This document shows, piece after piece, positions 49,807 to 59,219 of a stretch of 64,000 nucleotides of DNA. Both the position numbers and the translations under genes were made by a program. The stretch is from Rhizobium sp. ICMP 5592 (lineage in GTDB: Bacteria > Pseudomonadota > Alphaproteobacteria > Rhizobiales > Rhizobiaceae). Each line of letters opens with the position of its first letter. Within the stretch, counting starts at the first letter, position 1. The notes beneath the pieces are model-generated. The model was not told where the DNA came from. It saw only the letters and a program-made list of their open reading frames with translations, and did not search any database. Location of the stretch: contig NZ_QSNT01000001.1 of NCBI RefSeq assembly GCF_009498525.1, positions 1,635,083 through 1,699,082 of the forward strand, given 5' to 3'.

Positions 49807-50580
49807 TCATTGAGAGAACACGCGCACCCTGGCATTGTCCAATTCCTCGACGACCGGGGTTGGCTCTTGATCAAGCGGCATGTTGGTGACGTCATGCACC
49901 GCATCGACGGAGCCTACCTTGTCAGCGTCCAATGCACCAAAGAGCCGATCAAAATCATTCGGTGCCGGGCCGGTCTCCGCGACGAGCTCGAATGTCTTGC
50001 GCAGCGCCTCCTGCGATGTGAGGCTGCGGACCAGCACCTCCGCGAGCTGGCGCCGTGCGATCACGCCGTCGCGCGGGGTGCCGGATTGCCGTTTATCCCC
50101 CTGTAGCAGCACGAGCCGGAACTGGTTGGCGTCGTTGTAGTCGAACCAGCCCGGACGCACGATCGTGTAGGGCAAGCCGCTTGCACGGACCAGCCGCTCG
50201 GCGCGCCGTTTCCAATCATGCGCCTCTCTACGATCGGTCACGCCGATGGAGGTCATCAACGCGATACGAACCCGGCGGTCTCCCAATGCGGCCAGAATGT
50301 TGCGAACCCCGCCATAGTCGATAGCTTCGGCTGCGGATGCACCGCCGTGTGAGCCATGGGTGAACACGATCGCACCGATACCGTCCACGGCAGTCGGGAG
50401 CGTATGAGGCTGCGTCAGGTCGCCGGCGACAACCTCCACCTCCGGCGGAAGATGAAGTTTTCCGCGACTACGCACCAGAGCACGGACGCCGTGCCTCTCG
50501 CGCAAGGCCTCCTCGACGACGTATCGGCCGATGCTTCCGGTCGCGCCGACAACCAGAATTTTGATCCGCGACCTATCCAT
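49807..50580 (-). CDS. Atypical SDR-family NAD(P)-binding oxidoreductase
   Basis: A 257-residue Rossmann-fold protein with the nucleotide-binding motif VVGATGSIGRYVVEEAL (G-x2-G-x2-G) at 10-26 and VVAGDLTQP near 51-59. The YxxxK motif of classical SDRs is absent; SIGVTDRREAHDWKRRAERLV replaces it, as in NmrA-like and atypical SDRs that bind NAD(P) and may be regulators, epimerases or quinone reductases. It is 12 bp from the esterase gene and likely co-transcribed with the aldo/keto reductase. Confidence 0.85.
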   Translation of the reverse strand: MDRSRIKILVVGATGSIGRYVVEEALRERHGVRALVRSRGKLHLPPEVEVVAGDLTQPHTLPTAVDGIGAIVFTHGSHGGASAAEAIDYGGVRNILAALGDRRVRIALMTSIGVTDRREAHDWKRRAERLVRASGLPYTIVRPGWFDYNDANQFRLVLLQGDKRQSGTPRDGVIARRQLAEVLVRSLTSQEALRKTFELVAETGPAPNDFDRLFGALDADKVGSVDAVHDVTNMPLDQEPTPVVEELDNARVRVFSQ

Positions 50581-50592
50581 GGCGTTTCCTCG

Positions 50593-51648
50593 TTATGGCT
50601 GATTGCTATTTTTCATGTGCATTTCCCAGAACCGGATGGCATCCGCGATCCATCCTTCGGCGCTGGTGCCGATGCCGGGTCCGAAGCCGTGACCAAGACC
50701 CTTGTATGTATGATATTCGACCTCGGTGCCGGCTTGGCGTAGAGCGGCAATGCGCCTTTCCATACTGGATGGAGGCGCGATTCCGTCTTGTTCGCCGACG
50801 ACGGCAAAGGTTGGAGGCTCCGTGGACGAATGGTCCGAATGGCCGGTGTAAGCTGTCACGACCGCCGATGGCCTGGGAAGATCGTCGCCACCGAAAGCCG
50901 CGACGCCATGCGAACCGATAGCCGCTGCCATTCGAGCTCCCGCCGAGCTGCCCCATAGGGAATAGTCCCGGGTGCCGACACCAAGAACGCCGGCATTCCT
51001 GAAGATGTAGGAGATGGCCGCCGCAAGGTCTTCAGTCGCGGCCCGGCCGCCATATCCGGCCCGATATTTCAAGACAAAGGCATTATATCCGCGATATCCG
51101 CGGCGGCTGATCTCCAGGGCATAGGGAAAGCCCTCGTGAACCGAACCAACGTAGGCAAACCCACCGCCGGGAGAGACAACAGCGAAGGGCGCTCCGGGTT
51201 CGCCGCGAAAGAAGAACAAGCCGGTGTTCTCTTTTGTCGGATCTTCCCGTCTCTGCGCCTCAGTGTAGAAATCGTAGAATATCACCTCGCCCTTGTTCAC
51301 GTCATCGATCATGCGATTGAGCGCCGCGACGACATTCACTGAATCCACATGACTGTGATAGGGCAGAAGCGAACCGATATCGCGAAGGCGCATTGTCCCG
51401 TCATAGGCACGACCATCCCAAGGCAGCAACAATCGACCGAAACCCGCGAATGCCGAATTGCCCAGCATGTCAGCTATCCGGCTGTCGGAAAGCAGATGCG
51501 CGGATGCTCTTTCGCTCGAGTGACGCTCCACACGCATAGTGGCGTCTCCATTGGATTGCGCGTCGCCGCTCCCGCCAGCTTCCACGGACGCTGACGAGAG
51601 CAACATCGACAGGGCCATGCAGGCAGAGTGCAACCCGGAGGTGCTCAT
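50593..51648 (-). CDS. Alpha/beta hydrolase (acetylesterase type), probably exported
   Basis: A 351-residue protein with a weak signal-like N-terminus (CMALSMLLSSASVEAGG). The hydrolase domain begins near 130: VSPGGGFAYVG (oxyanion loop), the nucleophile in WGSSAGARMAAA (G-S-S-A-G), acid in VGEQDGIAPP and His in YKGLGHGFGPG, the layout of acetylesterase/BD-FAE type enzymes. The first 110 residues are an extra domain with no known motif. Start 51648 is 13 bp from the aldo/keto reductase stop. Substrate unknown; acylated sugars are possible. Confidence 0.83.
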   Translation of the reverse strand: MSTSGLHSACMALSMLLSSASVEAGGSGDAQSNGDATMRVERHSSERASAHLLSDSRIADMLGNSAFAGFGRLLLPWDGRAYDGTMRLRDIGSLLPYHSHVDSVNVVAALNRMIDDVNKGEVIFYDFYTEAQRREDPTKENTGLFFFRGEPGAPFAVVSPGGGFAYVGSVHEGFPYALEISRRGYRGYNAFVLKYRAGYGGRAATEDLAAAISYIFRNAGVLGVGTRDYSLWGSSAGARMAAAIGSHGVAAFGGDDLPRPSAVVTAYTGHSDHSSTEPPTFAVVGEQDGIAPPSSMERRIAALRQAGTEVEYHTYKGLGHGFGPGIGTSAEGWIADAIRFWEMHMKNSNQP

Positions 51649-51661
51649 TTGCCGTCAGCCT

Positions 51662-52714
<1,053 letters not shown>

Positions 52715-52766
52715 TCATTTCGTCATTTTGCGGATTGGCCCGAATTTAACGCGTCTGGCGCCATGC

Positions 52767-52783
52767 GATTAGATGCTATAATC
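52767..52783. promoter_or_regulatory. Probable LysR-type binding site
   Basis: GATTA (52767-52771), seven bases, TAATC (52779-52783): a dyad with T-N11-A spacing in the 160-bp gap between the divergent aldo/keto reductase and LysR genes. The position is typical for a LysR regulator's own binding site. Confidence 0.5.
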
Positions 52784-52811
52784 TGCATGTTCCTATAAGA
52801 TGGACTAATCA

Positions 52812-53705
52812 ATGCCGCATGAAAACTTCAACGACATCGCTGCTTTCGCCACCGTCGCAAAGGAGCGCAGTTTCACAAAGGCGGCGGCAAAATTAGGGGT
52901 CTCGCAATCCGCGCTGAGCCAGACGATCCGTGCATTGGAGGAGCGGCTGGGGTTTCGCCTGCTGACGCGCACAACGCGCAGCGTGGCTCCAACCGACGCA
53001 GGTGAACGCCTGCTGCAAACCGTCGCGCCGAGGTTCGAGGAAATAGAAGCGGAACTGGCGGCGTTGAGTGAATTGCGTGAGAAACCGGCCGGTACAATAC
53101 GCATCACTGCTGGCGAACATCCGGCCATCTCCGTGCTTCAACCCGCTCTCAAGCGGTTTCTGCCGAGCTATCCTGACATCAACGTCGAGATCATCGTCGA
53201 CTACGGTCTGACCGACATTGTCGCCGAGGGTTTTGACGCCGGCGTCCGCATGGGCGAACAGGTGGCAAAGGATATGATCGCGGTTCGCATTGGCCCGGAG
53301 ATGCGGATGGCGGTCGTCGGGTCGCCGGCCTACTTCGAGAAGCGACCTGCCCCGCAAACGCCGCAGGACCTCACCGCGCATAGCTGCATCAATATGCGGC
53401 TTCCGACCTATGGCGGGCTCTTTCCCTGGGGTCTTGAGAAGGACGGACGAGAGGTGAAGGTACGGGGCGAAGGACAGCTTGTCTTCAACAATCTCGGCAT
53501 GAGACTGCATTCGGCTCTGGACGGACTGGGGGTGACCTATATGCCGGAAGATCAGGTGCTCCCTTACGTTGCCGAGGGGCGGCTTATCCGGGTTCTTGAG
53601 GATTGGTGCCCCTATTTCCCCGGCTACCACCTCTACTATCCGAGCCGGAGGCACTCTTCACCCGCCCTCACCCTGCTCGTCGACATCCTCCGCTATCGTG
53701 GATAG
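52812..53705 (+). CDS. LysR-family transcriptional regulator
   Basis: A 297-residue LysR-type regulator. The winged helix-turn-helix is at 7-60 (FATVAKERSFTKAAAKLGVSQSALSQTIRALEE, broken by a normal HTH turn), followed by a linker helix and a substrate-binding-like effector domain starting near 92 (GTIRITAGEHPAISVL). Many close relatives control adjacent oxidoreductase genes. Its likely targets are the divergent aldo/keto reductase operon and, by the shared CTAATCAAT motif, the hydrolase at 48611. The effector is unknown. Confidence 0.93.
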   Translation: MPHENFNDIAAFATVAKERSFTKAAAKLGVSQSALSQTIRALEERLGFRLLTRTTRSVAPTDAGERLLQTVAPRFEEIEAELAALSELREKPAGTIRITAGEHPAISVLQPALKRFLPSYPDINVEIIVDYGLTDIVAEGFDAGVRMGEQVAKDMIAVRIGPEMRMAVVGSPAYFEKRPAPQTPQDLTAHSCINMRLPTYGGLFPWGLEKDGREVKVRGEGQLVFNNLGMRLHSALDGLGVTYMPEDQVLPYVAEGRLIRVLEDWCPYFPGYHLYYPSRRHSSPALTLLVDILRYRG

Positions 53706-53779
53706 CTGACGCAAACAAGGACTCTCACGGATCGAGGGGACGGTTGCATTATTCTTAGGAATTCTCGGCGCTTGGCCAA

Positions 53780-54382
53780 TCAGTGCGATTCCCCAGCCAA
53801 TAGCGCCCAGAAGGCCAGGAACGGTGTCTCGACCGATCTCATGGCGTGTTTGATTCCGGGCTCATTGTAGAATGACCCGCCGATGCCGGGAGAAAACCAT
53901 TCCCCCTCCCCTTGCTGGAACTCTCCCTTGGACAGGACGAGGTAGACTTCCTCGGGTGCGTGATCGTGATCCGGATAACGCACATGGGGCACCATCAGGG
54001 TGACGCCAATCCACAGGTCGCTTCGCTCCTCCAGTCCGCCGGGACCGATGATCATTGCGTTTGCATGGCCATCGGCAAAATTCGCACTCTCCGTGCCGTC
54101 GCACCTGGTCCGCTGGCGCCATTCGAGGTTCGGCTCGATCCCCTTGAAACCTTCGATCAACCGTTGAAGCGAGGCCTCGGGCGTATTGATGGAGAGCGCC
54201 TCATCAAGGTTCTTGCAGACAGGGAGACGGCTCCCAGGCCCGTCTCGTTCGGGGGCTGAATGCTCCAGCAGCGTAAAGATCTGGCGGATGGAACGGCGAG
54301 CCGCCGGTGCCTTGGCAAACTGGTCGAACGCCGCGGATGCCGCATCCACGAAAAATTGCAGGCTTTCGCTGCGCTCGATCAT
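53780..54382 (-). CDS. DMSP lyase family cupin (DddQ-like)
   Basis: A 200-residue single-cupin protein. The residues reported for DddQ are present with identical spacing: Y136, H141, E145, Y147 and H179 here correspond to Tyr120, His125, Glu129, Tyr131 and His163 of Ruegeria DddQ as I recall them. The motif is RYPDHDHAPEEVYLVLSKGE. DddQ cleaves dimethylsulfoniopropionate to dimethylsulfide and acrylate with a metal. Here the gene follows an N-methylproline demethylase-like gene by 48 bp in a betaine locus, so a betaine-like substrate is possible as well as DMSP. No signal peptide. Confidence 0.85.
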   Translation of the reverse strand: MIERSESLQFFVDAASAAFDQFAKAPAARRSIRQIFTLLEHSAPERDGPGSRLPVCKNLDEALSINTPEASLQRLIEGFKGIEPNLEWRQRTRCDGTESANFADGHANAMIIGPGGLEERSDLWIGVTLMVPHVRYPDHDHAPEEVYLVLSKGEFQQGEGEWFSPGIGGSFYNEPGIKHAMRSVETPFLAFWALLAGESH

Positions 54383-54430
54383 GTCATCACCTCCAGAAGT
54401 GTCAGCTGGCGAACCGGCCCGCCCTCACCG

Positions 54431-56467
54431 TCAGATATCTTTTGCGATACGCAGTCCGTCGTAAATAGCAGCGTGCGTATTTCGCGCGGCGACAGCATCG
54501 CCGATGCGGAACAGCTGGAATTTTCCGTCCATATTGCGAACCACGGACTGAGGCTGGCCGTTCAGAAGCTCGTCGTGTGAGATTTCGCCGAGGTTGCTCG
54601 AGAGCGGCTTCAGCTCGAAATAGAGTTCATCCAGCGGGATGGTCCCGTGATTGATGACGATCTGGTCGAAGCTGCGCTGCTTGGAAACCCCGCCGTAATC
54701 GCTGCCGACATGGGCCACCAGCTGGTTACCACTCTTCTCGACCGCATCCAGCCGATAGGTGACGGTGAAGGTCACATCCTGCTTCTGCAGGGAGCGCATG
54801 TACGGCACCAGGTTCATCGCCATGACTTCCGGGGCAAAGGAGCGGTCCGGCGTCATGATCTCGACCTTGGCGCCGGCCTTGGCGAGGAATTCCGCGGCCT
54901 GAAGGCCGGCATGATCGCCAGCGTCGTCGAAGACCAGGACATTGCTGCCCGGCTTCACGTCGCCCGAAATGATATCCCAGGAGGAAACGACGAACTCGTT
55001 GCCTTTCGATAGCACTTCAGTATGCGGCATACCGCCGGTGGCGACAATGACGACATGGGGATTTTCCGTCGCGATGATTTCGGCGTCCGCCCAGGTGTTG
55101 AAGTGAAAGACGACACCGTGCTTTTCGCATTGGCTCATCCGCCAGTCGATGATGCTGATCATCTCACGGCGGCGTTCGCTCTGCGCCGTCAGCCGAATCT
55201 GCCCGCCGGCATTGTTGGCCGCCTCCAATACGACGACCTCATGGCCGCGCTCGGCGGCAACGCGAGCGGCTTCCAGTCCGGCCGGCCCGGCACCGACGAT
55301 CACAACCTTTTTCCGAACCTCAGCCTTTGTAATGACATGCGGCATGGTCTCTTCGCGGCCCGTCGCCGCATTGTGAATACAGAACGCAAGGCCGCCCTGG
55401 TAAATGCGGTCGAGACAGTAGTTGGCGCCGACGCAGGGGCGAATATCGTCTTCCCGCTTCTCCATGATCTTTCGGACGATATGCGGGTCCGTCATATGGG
55501 CGCGTGTCATGCCGACCATGTCGACCTTGCCTGCGGCGATGGCGTGGCGGGCCGTTGCCACATCCTGGATCTTGGCGGCATGGAAGGTCGGGAAATTTGT
55601 CGCCGCACGGATTTCACCGGCAAAATCGAGATGCGGAGCGCTGACCATGCCCTGGATCGGGATGACGTCGGTCAGGCCGGGGTCCGTATCGATATGGCCG
55701 CGAATGACGTTCAGGTAGTCGATAAGCCCGCTTTCCTTCAGGCGCCTCGAGATTTCAATGCCTTCGGCCTTGTCCGTTCCACCGGGAAGACATTCGTCGG
55801 CGGTGTAGCGGACGCCGAGAATGAAATCGTCCCCTACCCGTTTTCGCATCGCCGCGAACACGTCGAGACAGAAACGCATACGGTTTTCGAGCGAGCCGCC
55901 ATAGGGACCGTCGAGCTCGTTGGTGACCGGAGACATGAACTGATCGATCAAGTGGCCATAGGCTTCCAGTTCCACACCGTCCATGCCGCCCGCCTTCATC
56001 CGCTCCGCCGCATCGGCAAAGTCCTTGATGATGCGTTCGATGTCCCAATCCTCCAATTTCTTCGGGAAGGCTCGGTGCGCTGCCTCGCGATGATGGGACG
56101 GCGCCAGAACGGGGAGCCAGTCTCCCTTGTCCCAGCGAGTGCGCCGACCGAGGTGGGTGAGCTGGATCATGATCGCGGCGCCCTGTTCGTGGACGGCATC
56201 CGTCATTTCCCTGACCCAGGGAACGATCTCGTCCTTATAGGCAAGCAGGTTGTTGAAGACTGGAGGACTGTCTCGTGAGACTGCCGCTGATCCCGCCGTC
56301 ATCGTCAGCGCCACACCGCCCTTTGCCCGCTCGACAGTGTAGGCGCGATAGCGCCCCTTCGGCATGCCGTCCTCCGGATAGGCCGGCTCGTGGGAGGTCA
56401 CGATAATACGGTTCCGCAGGGTCAGATGCTTGAGTTTATAGGGCTGAAGGAGGGGATCGTTCGACAT
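54431..56467 (-). CDS. stcD: TMADH-family NADH:flavin oxidoreductase, probable N-methylproline demethylase
   Basis: The ATG at 56467 (MSNDPLLQPYKLKHL) has GGAG seven bases upstream; the ATG at 56473 is too close to it. The 678-residue protein has an N-terminal old-yellow-enzyme FMN barrel (to about 340), an iron-sulfur segment RPCVGANYCLDRIY and a C-terminal FAD/NAD-binding half with GAGPAG near 392. This is the layout of trimethylamine dehydrogenase, dimethylglycine and N-methylproline demethylases (StcD, DgcA). Beside a Rieske demethylase and a betaine importer, N-methylproline or dimethylglycine is the likely substrate. The second Cys of the usual CxxCxxC is Ala348. Confidence 0.88.
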   Translation of the reverse strand: MSNDPLLQPYKLKHLTLRNRIIVTSHEPAYPEDGMPKGRYRAYTVERAKGGVALTMTAGSAAVSRDSPPVFNNLLAYKDEIVPWVREMTDAVHEQGAAIMIQLTHLGRRTRWDKGDWLPVLAPSHHREAAHRAFPKKLEDWDIERIIKDFADAAERMKAGGMDGVELEAYGHLIDQFMSPVTNELDGPYGGSLENRMRFCLDVFAAMRKRVGDDFILGVRYTADECLPGGTDKAEGIEISRRLKESGLIDYLNVIRGHIDTDPGLTDVIPIQGMVSAPHLDFAGEIRAATNFPTFHAAKIQDVATARHAIAAGKVDMVGMTRAHMTDPHIVRKIMEKREDDIRPCVGANYCLDRIYQGGLAFCIHNAATGREETMPHVITKAEVRKKVVIVGAGPAGLEAARVAAERGHEVVVLEAANNAGGQIRLTAQSERRREMISIIDWRMSQCEKHGVVFHFNTWADAEIIATENPHVVIVATGGMPHTEVLSKGNEFVVSSWDIISGDVKPGSNVLVFDDAGDHAGLQAAEFLAKAGAKVEIMTPDRSFAPEVMAMNLVPYMRSLQKQDVTFTVTYRLDAVEKSGNQLVAHVGSDYGGVSKQRSFDQIVINHGTIPLDELYFELKPLSSNLGEISHDELLNGQPQSVVRNMDGKFQLFRIGDAVAARNTHAAIYDGLRIAKDI

Positions 56468-56510
56468 GGCCATGCTCCGGAATAAAAACGCCGGAGCCGA
56501 CGCTAAGTGT

Positions 56511-56526
56511 AATGTACACATGTGTC
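56511..56526. promoter_or_regulatory. TetR-type operator copy 1
   Basis: AATGTACACATGTGTC, partly palindromic (GTACACATGTGTC). A copy with 15 of 16 matching bases lies in inverted orientation at 56557-56572. Site 1 is nearer the stcD-like gene start. Confidence 0.65.
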
Positions 56527-56556
56527 AACGATGAAAACAGATACGTCATTACTGTA

Positions 56557-56572
56557 GACACATATGTACATT
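56557..56572. promoter_or_regulatory. TetR-type operator copy 2
   Basis: GACACATATGTACATT, the reverse complement of AATGTACATATGTGTC, one base different from copy 1. It lies 41 bp before the TetR gene start. Two facing sites in a divergent promoter fit control of both operons by the adjacent TetR protein. Confidence 0.65.
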
Positions 56573-56612
56573 CTCATTGTGCAGACGCTGACAATTTGTT
56601 ACGAAGGCACCT

Positions 56613-57242
56613 ATGGATCAGACGTTGAACGACACTGGTTGGCGAGGATCGCAGGAAGGGTGGCTTGAGGCCGCCTACCACTCACTGCTCGATTCCGGCG
56701 TGGATTCGGTGAAGATTCTCCCACTGGCGAAGAAGCTCAACCTTTCACGGACAAGCTTCTACTGGTTTTTCAAGGACCGCGAGGAGTTGCTGGCTGCGCT
56801 CGTCACACGATGGCGCGACAAGAATACCGGCAGCATCGTCAAACAGTCCGAGGCCTATGCGGAATCGCTGGCAGAGGCGATGCTCAACGTCTTCGATTGC
56901 TGGCTCAACAACGAGCTGTTCGACGCGAAGTTCGAATTTGCGATCCGCAGCTGGGCGCTGCAATCCAGCGATATCCTCGAACAGGTTCGAGAAGCCGATC
57001 AAATGCGCCTTGAAGCCCTGAAGCGCATGTTCATCCGCTTCGGCAACTCCGAGATCAATGCGGACGTGAGGGCGCGAACGACCTATCTGGTACAGATCGG
57101 CTACATCTCCATGCAGACGCAGGAGGATCTCGCCGTCCGCATGAAGCGGATTCCCGAATACATCACGATTTACACCGGTCAGGTGCCGCAGCAGAGAGAG
57201 CTCGACCGCTTCTTTTCCCGGCACGGCTATAAGCCTGAGTAA
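56613..57242 (+). CDS. TetR-family transcriptional regulator
   Basis: A 209-residue TetR-type repressor. The DNA-binding helix-turn-helix is near 30-56 (VDSVKILPLAKKLNLSRTSF then YWFFKDREELLAAL, with the normal helix-turn break). The rest is the helical ligand domain, with several aromatic residues. It is divergent from the stcD-like/cupin operon and is first in an operon with a ProC-like gene and the betaine importer; two copies of a 16-bp dyad lie in the divergent promoter. The inducer is probably a betaine or its demethylated product. Confidence 0.92.
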   Translation: MDQTLNDTGWRGSQEGWLEAAYHSLLDSGVDSVKILPLAKKLNLSRTSFYWFFKDREELLAALVTRWRDKNTGSIVKQSEAYAESLAEAMLNVFDCWLNNELFDAKFEFAIRSWALQSSDILEQVREADQMRLEALKRMFIRFGNSEINADVRARTTYLVQIGYISMQTQEDLAVRMKRIPEYITIYTGQVPQQRELDRFFSRHGYKPE

Positions 57243-57255
57243 GAGGGGCGCAGAT

Positions 57256-58050
57256 ATGGATAGCTCCTTGAGAATTGGGATCATCGGTGGCGGCGGCTGG
57301 CTCGGTGGAGCCATTGCCGGTGCGCTCCTTGACGCCGGCTTGATCGAGCCGCACAGGCTCTCGCTGTCCTTTCGCAAGGAGCAGCCGCAACGTTTTGCAA
57401 ATGCTTTCTGGACGACCGACAATCAGGCACTTGCGGATCGATCGGATGTGGTCATTTTCTCCGTCCGTCCGGCCGACTGGAGTAACTTGGCCGTCGATGC
57501 CCGGGGCAAGCTCGTCATCTCCGTTATGGCGGGTATCCGTCTGGGTGCAATTTCCGATCGGCACAATACGGGGCGCGTGATCCGTTCTTTGCCAAACGCC
57601 GGCGCAGAAGTCGGCAAATCCTATACGCCCTGGATCGCCTCAAATGATGTCAAAGACGGTGACCGGGCCATCGTTAGGACCATCTTCGACGCGTGCGGTT
57701 CGCAGGACGAGGTGACGAGCGAGACGGATATCGACTACCTCACCGGCCTTTCCGGCTCCGGACCGGCTTTTCCCGCCTTGCTGGCATCGGCGATGATGCG
57801 TGACGCGATTGCCTATGGATTGTCCGAAGAGATCGCCCGGCGGGCGGTCACGACGGTGCTGGCGGGCGCCGGCCGTCTGATCGAGCATCGCGAGGACTGT
57901 CCTGACGACATTGTTAGAGCCTTTCTCGACTACCGCGGCACCACCGCTGCGGCCATTGAAGGCATGCGTGCCGCAGGCTTCGACGCTTCCGTCGCGAACG
58001 GGCTATCAGCCGCATTCAAAAAATCGGTAAGTATGGGAGAGGCTTCCTGA
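57256..58050 (+). CDS. Pyrroline-5-carboxylate reductase family protein
   Basis: A 264-residue ProC-like protein. The NAD(P)-binding motif IGIIGGGGWLGGAIAG is at 7-22, and the C-terminal dimerisation domain has LTGLSGSGPAFPALLASAM near 158-176, the family's GSGPA signature. ProC makes proline from P5C; this copy is diverged at the dinucleotide loop (WLGG instead of NMG) and is embedded in a betaine operon 13 bp after the TetR gene. It may reduce an imine intermediate in stachydrine or hydroxyproline-betaine breakdown, rather than serve proline synthesis; inference. Confidence 0.87.
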   Translation: MDSSLRIGIIGGGGWLGGAIAGALLDAGLIEPHRLSLSFRKEQPQRFANAFWTTDNQALADRSDVVIFSVRPADWSNLAVDARGKLVISVMAGIRLGAISDRHNTGRVIRSLPNAGAEVGKSYTPWIASNDVKDGDRAIVRTIFDACGSQDEVTSETDIDYLTGLSGSGPAFPALLASAMMRDAIAYGLSEEIARRAVTTVLAGAGRLIEHREDCPDDIVRAFLDYRGTTAAAIEGMRAAGFDASVANGLSAAFKKSVSMGEAS

Positions 58051-58118
58051 CAACCGGTGGGTGGGTGTTCTGCGGCGCCCCGCTCAGTTCTGAAGGCCGC
58101 ACAATAAAGGGAACGAAA

Positions 58119-59120
58119 ATGAAAAAAATGCTTGCGTCCACAATCCTGATATCCGGCCTCTTCGGAGGAGCCTCCTTTGCCAGCGCCGCCGAATGCGGCA
58201 GCGTCACCATCGCCAGCATGAACTGGCAGAGCGCCGAGGTTCTTTCCAATCTCGACAAGATCATCCTGAACGAAGGCTACGGCTGCCAGGCTGAAATCAC
58301 CGTCGGCGACACGGTCCCGACAATCACCTCCATGGCGGAAAAGGGCCAGCCGGACATCGCGCCTGAAGCATGGGTCGACCTGCTTCCGGAGGTCGTGAAG
58401 AAAGGAACAGAGGAAGGCAAGATCATCGCGGTCGGCTCCCCGCTGCCGGACGGCGGCAACCAGGGCTGGTGGATCCCGAAGTACCTTGCGGACGCCCATC
58501 CTGATATCAAGACCATCCCCGACCTCCTGAAGCATCCGGAGCTGTTCCCGGATCCAGAAGATCCTTCAAAGGGCGCCATCTTCAACGGCCCGCAGGGCTG
58601 GGGCGGCACTGTCGTCACCTCGCAGCTCTACAAGGCTTTCGGAGCGGAAAAGGCCGGCTTCACGCTGGTGGACACAGGATCGGCGGCTGGTCTCGACGGC
58701 TCGATCGCCAAGGCTTATGAAAGCAAGAAGGCATGGGTAGGCTACTACTGGGCGCCCACCGCTTTGCTCGGCAAGTATCCCATGGTGAAGCTGGAGGCAG
58801 GCGTTCCTGCTGACGCCGCTGAGTGGAAGCGCTGCAACACCGTCGCGGATTGCCCGGACCCGAAGCCGAATGCATGGCCGATCGACAAGATCGTGACCCT
58901 TACGGCCAAACCCTTCTCTGAAAAGGCCGGCCCCGAAGTCATGGGCTACCTCGCCAAGCGCTCCTGGAGCAACGAGACCGTCAACAAGCTGATGGCCTGG
59001 ATGACCGACAATCAAGCAAGCGGCGAAGATGGCGCCAAGCACTTCCTGAAGGAAAACAAGGACGTCTGGACGAAGTGGGTTTCGCCGGAAGCAGCCAAGA
59101 AGATCGAAGCTGCCCTGTAA
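58119..59120 (+). CDS. Betaine/proline ABC substrate-binding protein (ProX/OpuAC type)
   Basis: The ATG at 58119 (MKKMLASTILISGLFGGASFASA, cut before AECGS) has AAAGGGA upstream; a longer frame from 58065 lacks a signal peptide. The 333-residue precursor is of the OpuAC class. Tryptophans and tyrosines likely to form the quaternary-ammonium cage are in MNWQSAEVL, PEAWVDLLP, QGWWIPKYL and VGYYWAPTA. Two cysteines near 35 and 59 may form a disulfide. A 9-bp perfect hairpin follows. Glycine betaine, proline betaine or a related betaine is the likely ligand. Confidence 0.92.
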   Translation: MKKMLASTILISGLFGGASFASAAECGSVTIASMNWQSAEVLSNLDKIILNEGYGCQAEITVGDTVPTITSMAEKGQPDIAPEAWVDLLPEVVKKGTEEGKIIAVGSPLPDGGNQGWWIPKYLADAHPDIKTIPDLLKHPELFPDPEDPSKGAIFNGPQGWGGTVVTSQLYKAFGAEKAGFTLVDTGSAAGLDGSIAKAYESKKAWVGYYWAPTALLGKYPMVKLEAGVPADAAEWKRCNTVADCPDPKPNAWPIDKIVTLTAKPFSEKAGPEVMGYLAKRSWSNETVNKLMAWMTDNQASGEDGAKHFLKENKDVWTKWVSPEAAKKIEAAL

Positions 59121-59131
59121 ACGTCTATCCT

Positions 59132-59153
59132 GCGGTGCGCGAAAGCGCACCGC
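59132..59153 (+). terminator. Intercistronic GAAA-tetraloop hairpin
   Basis: GCGGTGCGC (59132-59140), GAAA, GCGCACCGC (59145-59153): a perfect 9-bp stem with a stable tetraloop between binding-protein and permease genes. No T-run follows, so it more likely stabilises the upstream message than ends it. Confidence 0.65.
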
Positions 59154-59219
59154 CTCTCAACAGCCGACAAAATCAAAAAGACTAAGCCCGCGGCTTCTTG
59201 CACAAAGAAGGGGAACCGA

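Noticed and set aside
55022..56278. Plus-strand frame of 418 codons
   Set aside because: Antisense to the StcD-like enzyme; no protein-family pattern, low-complexity His/Arg/Asp-rich composition.
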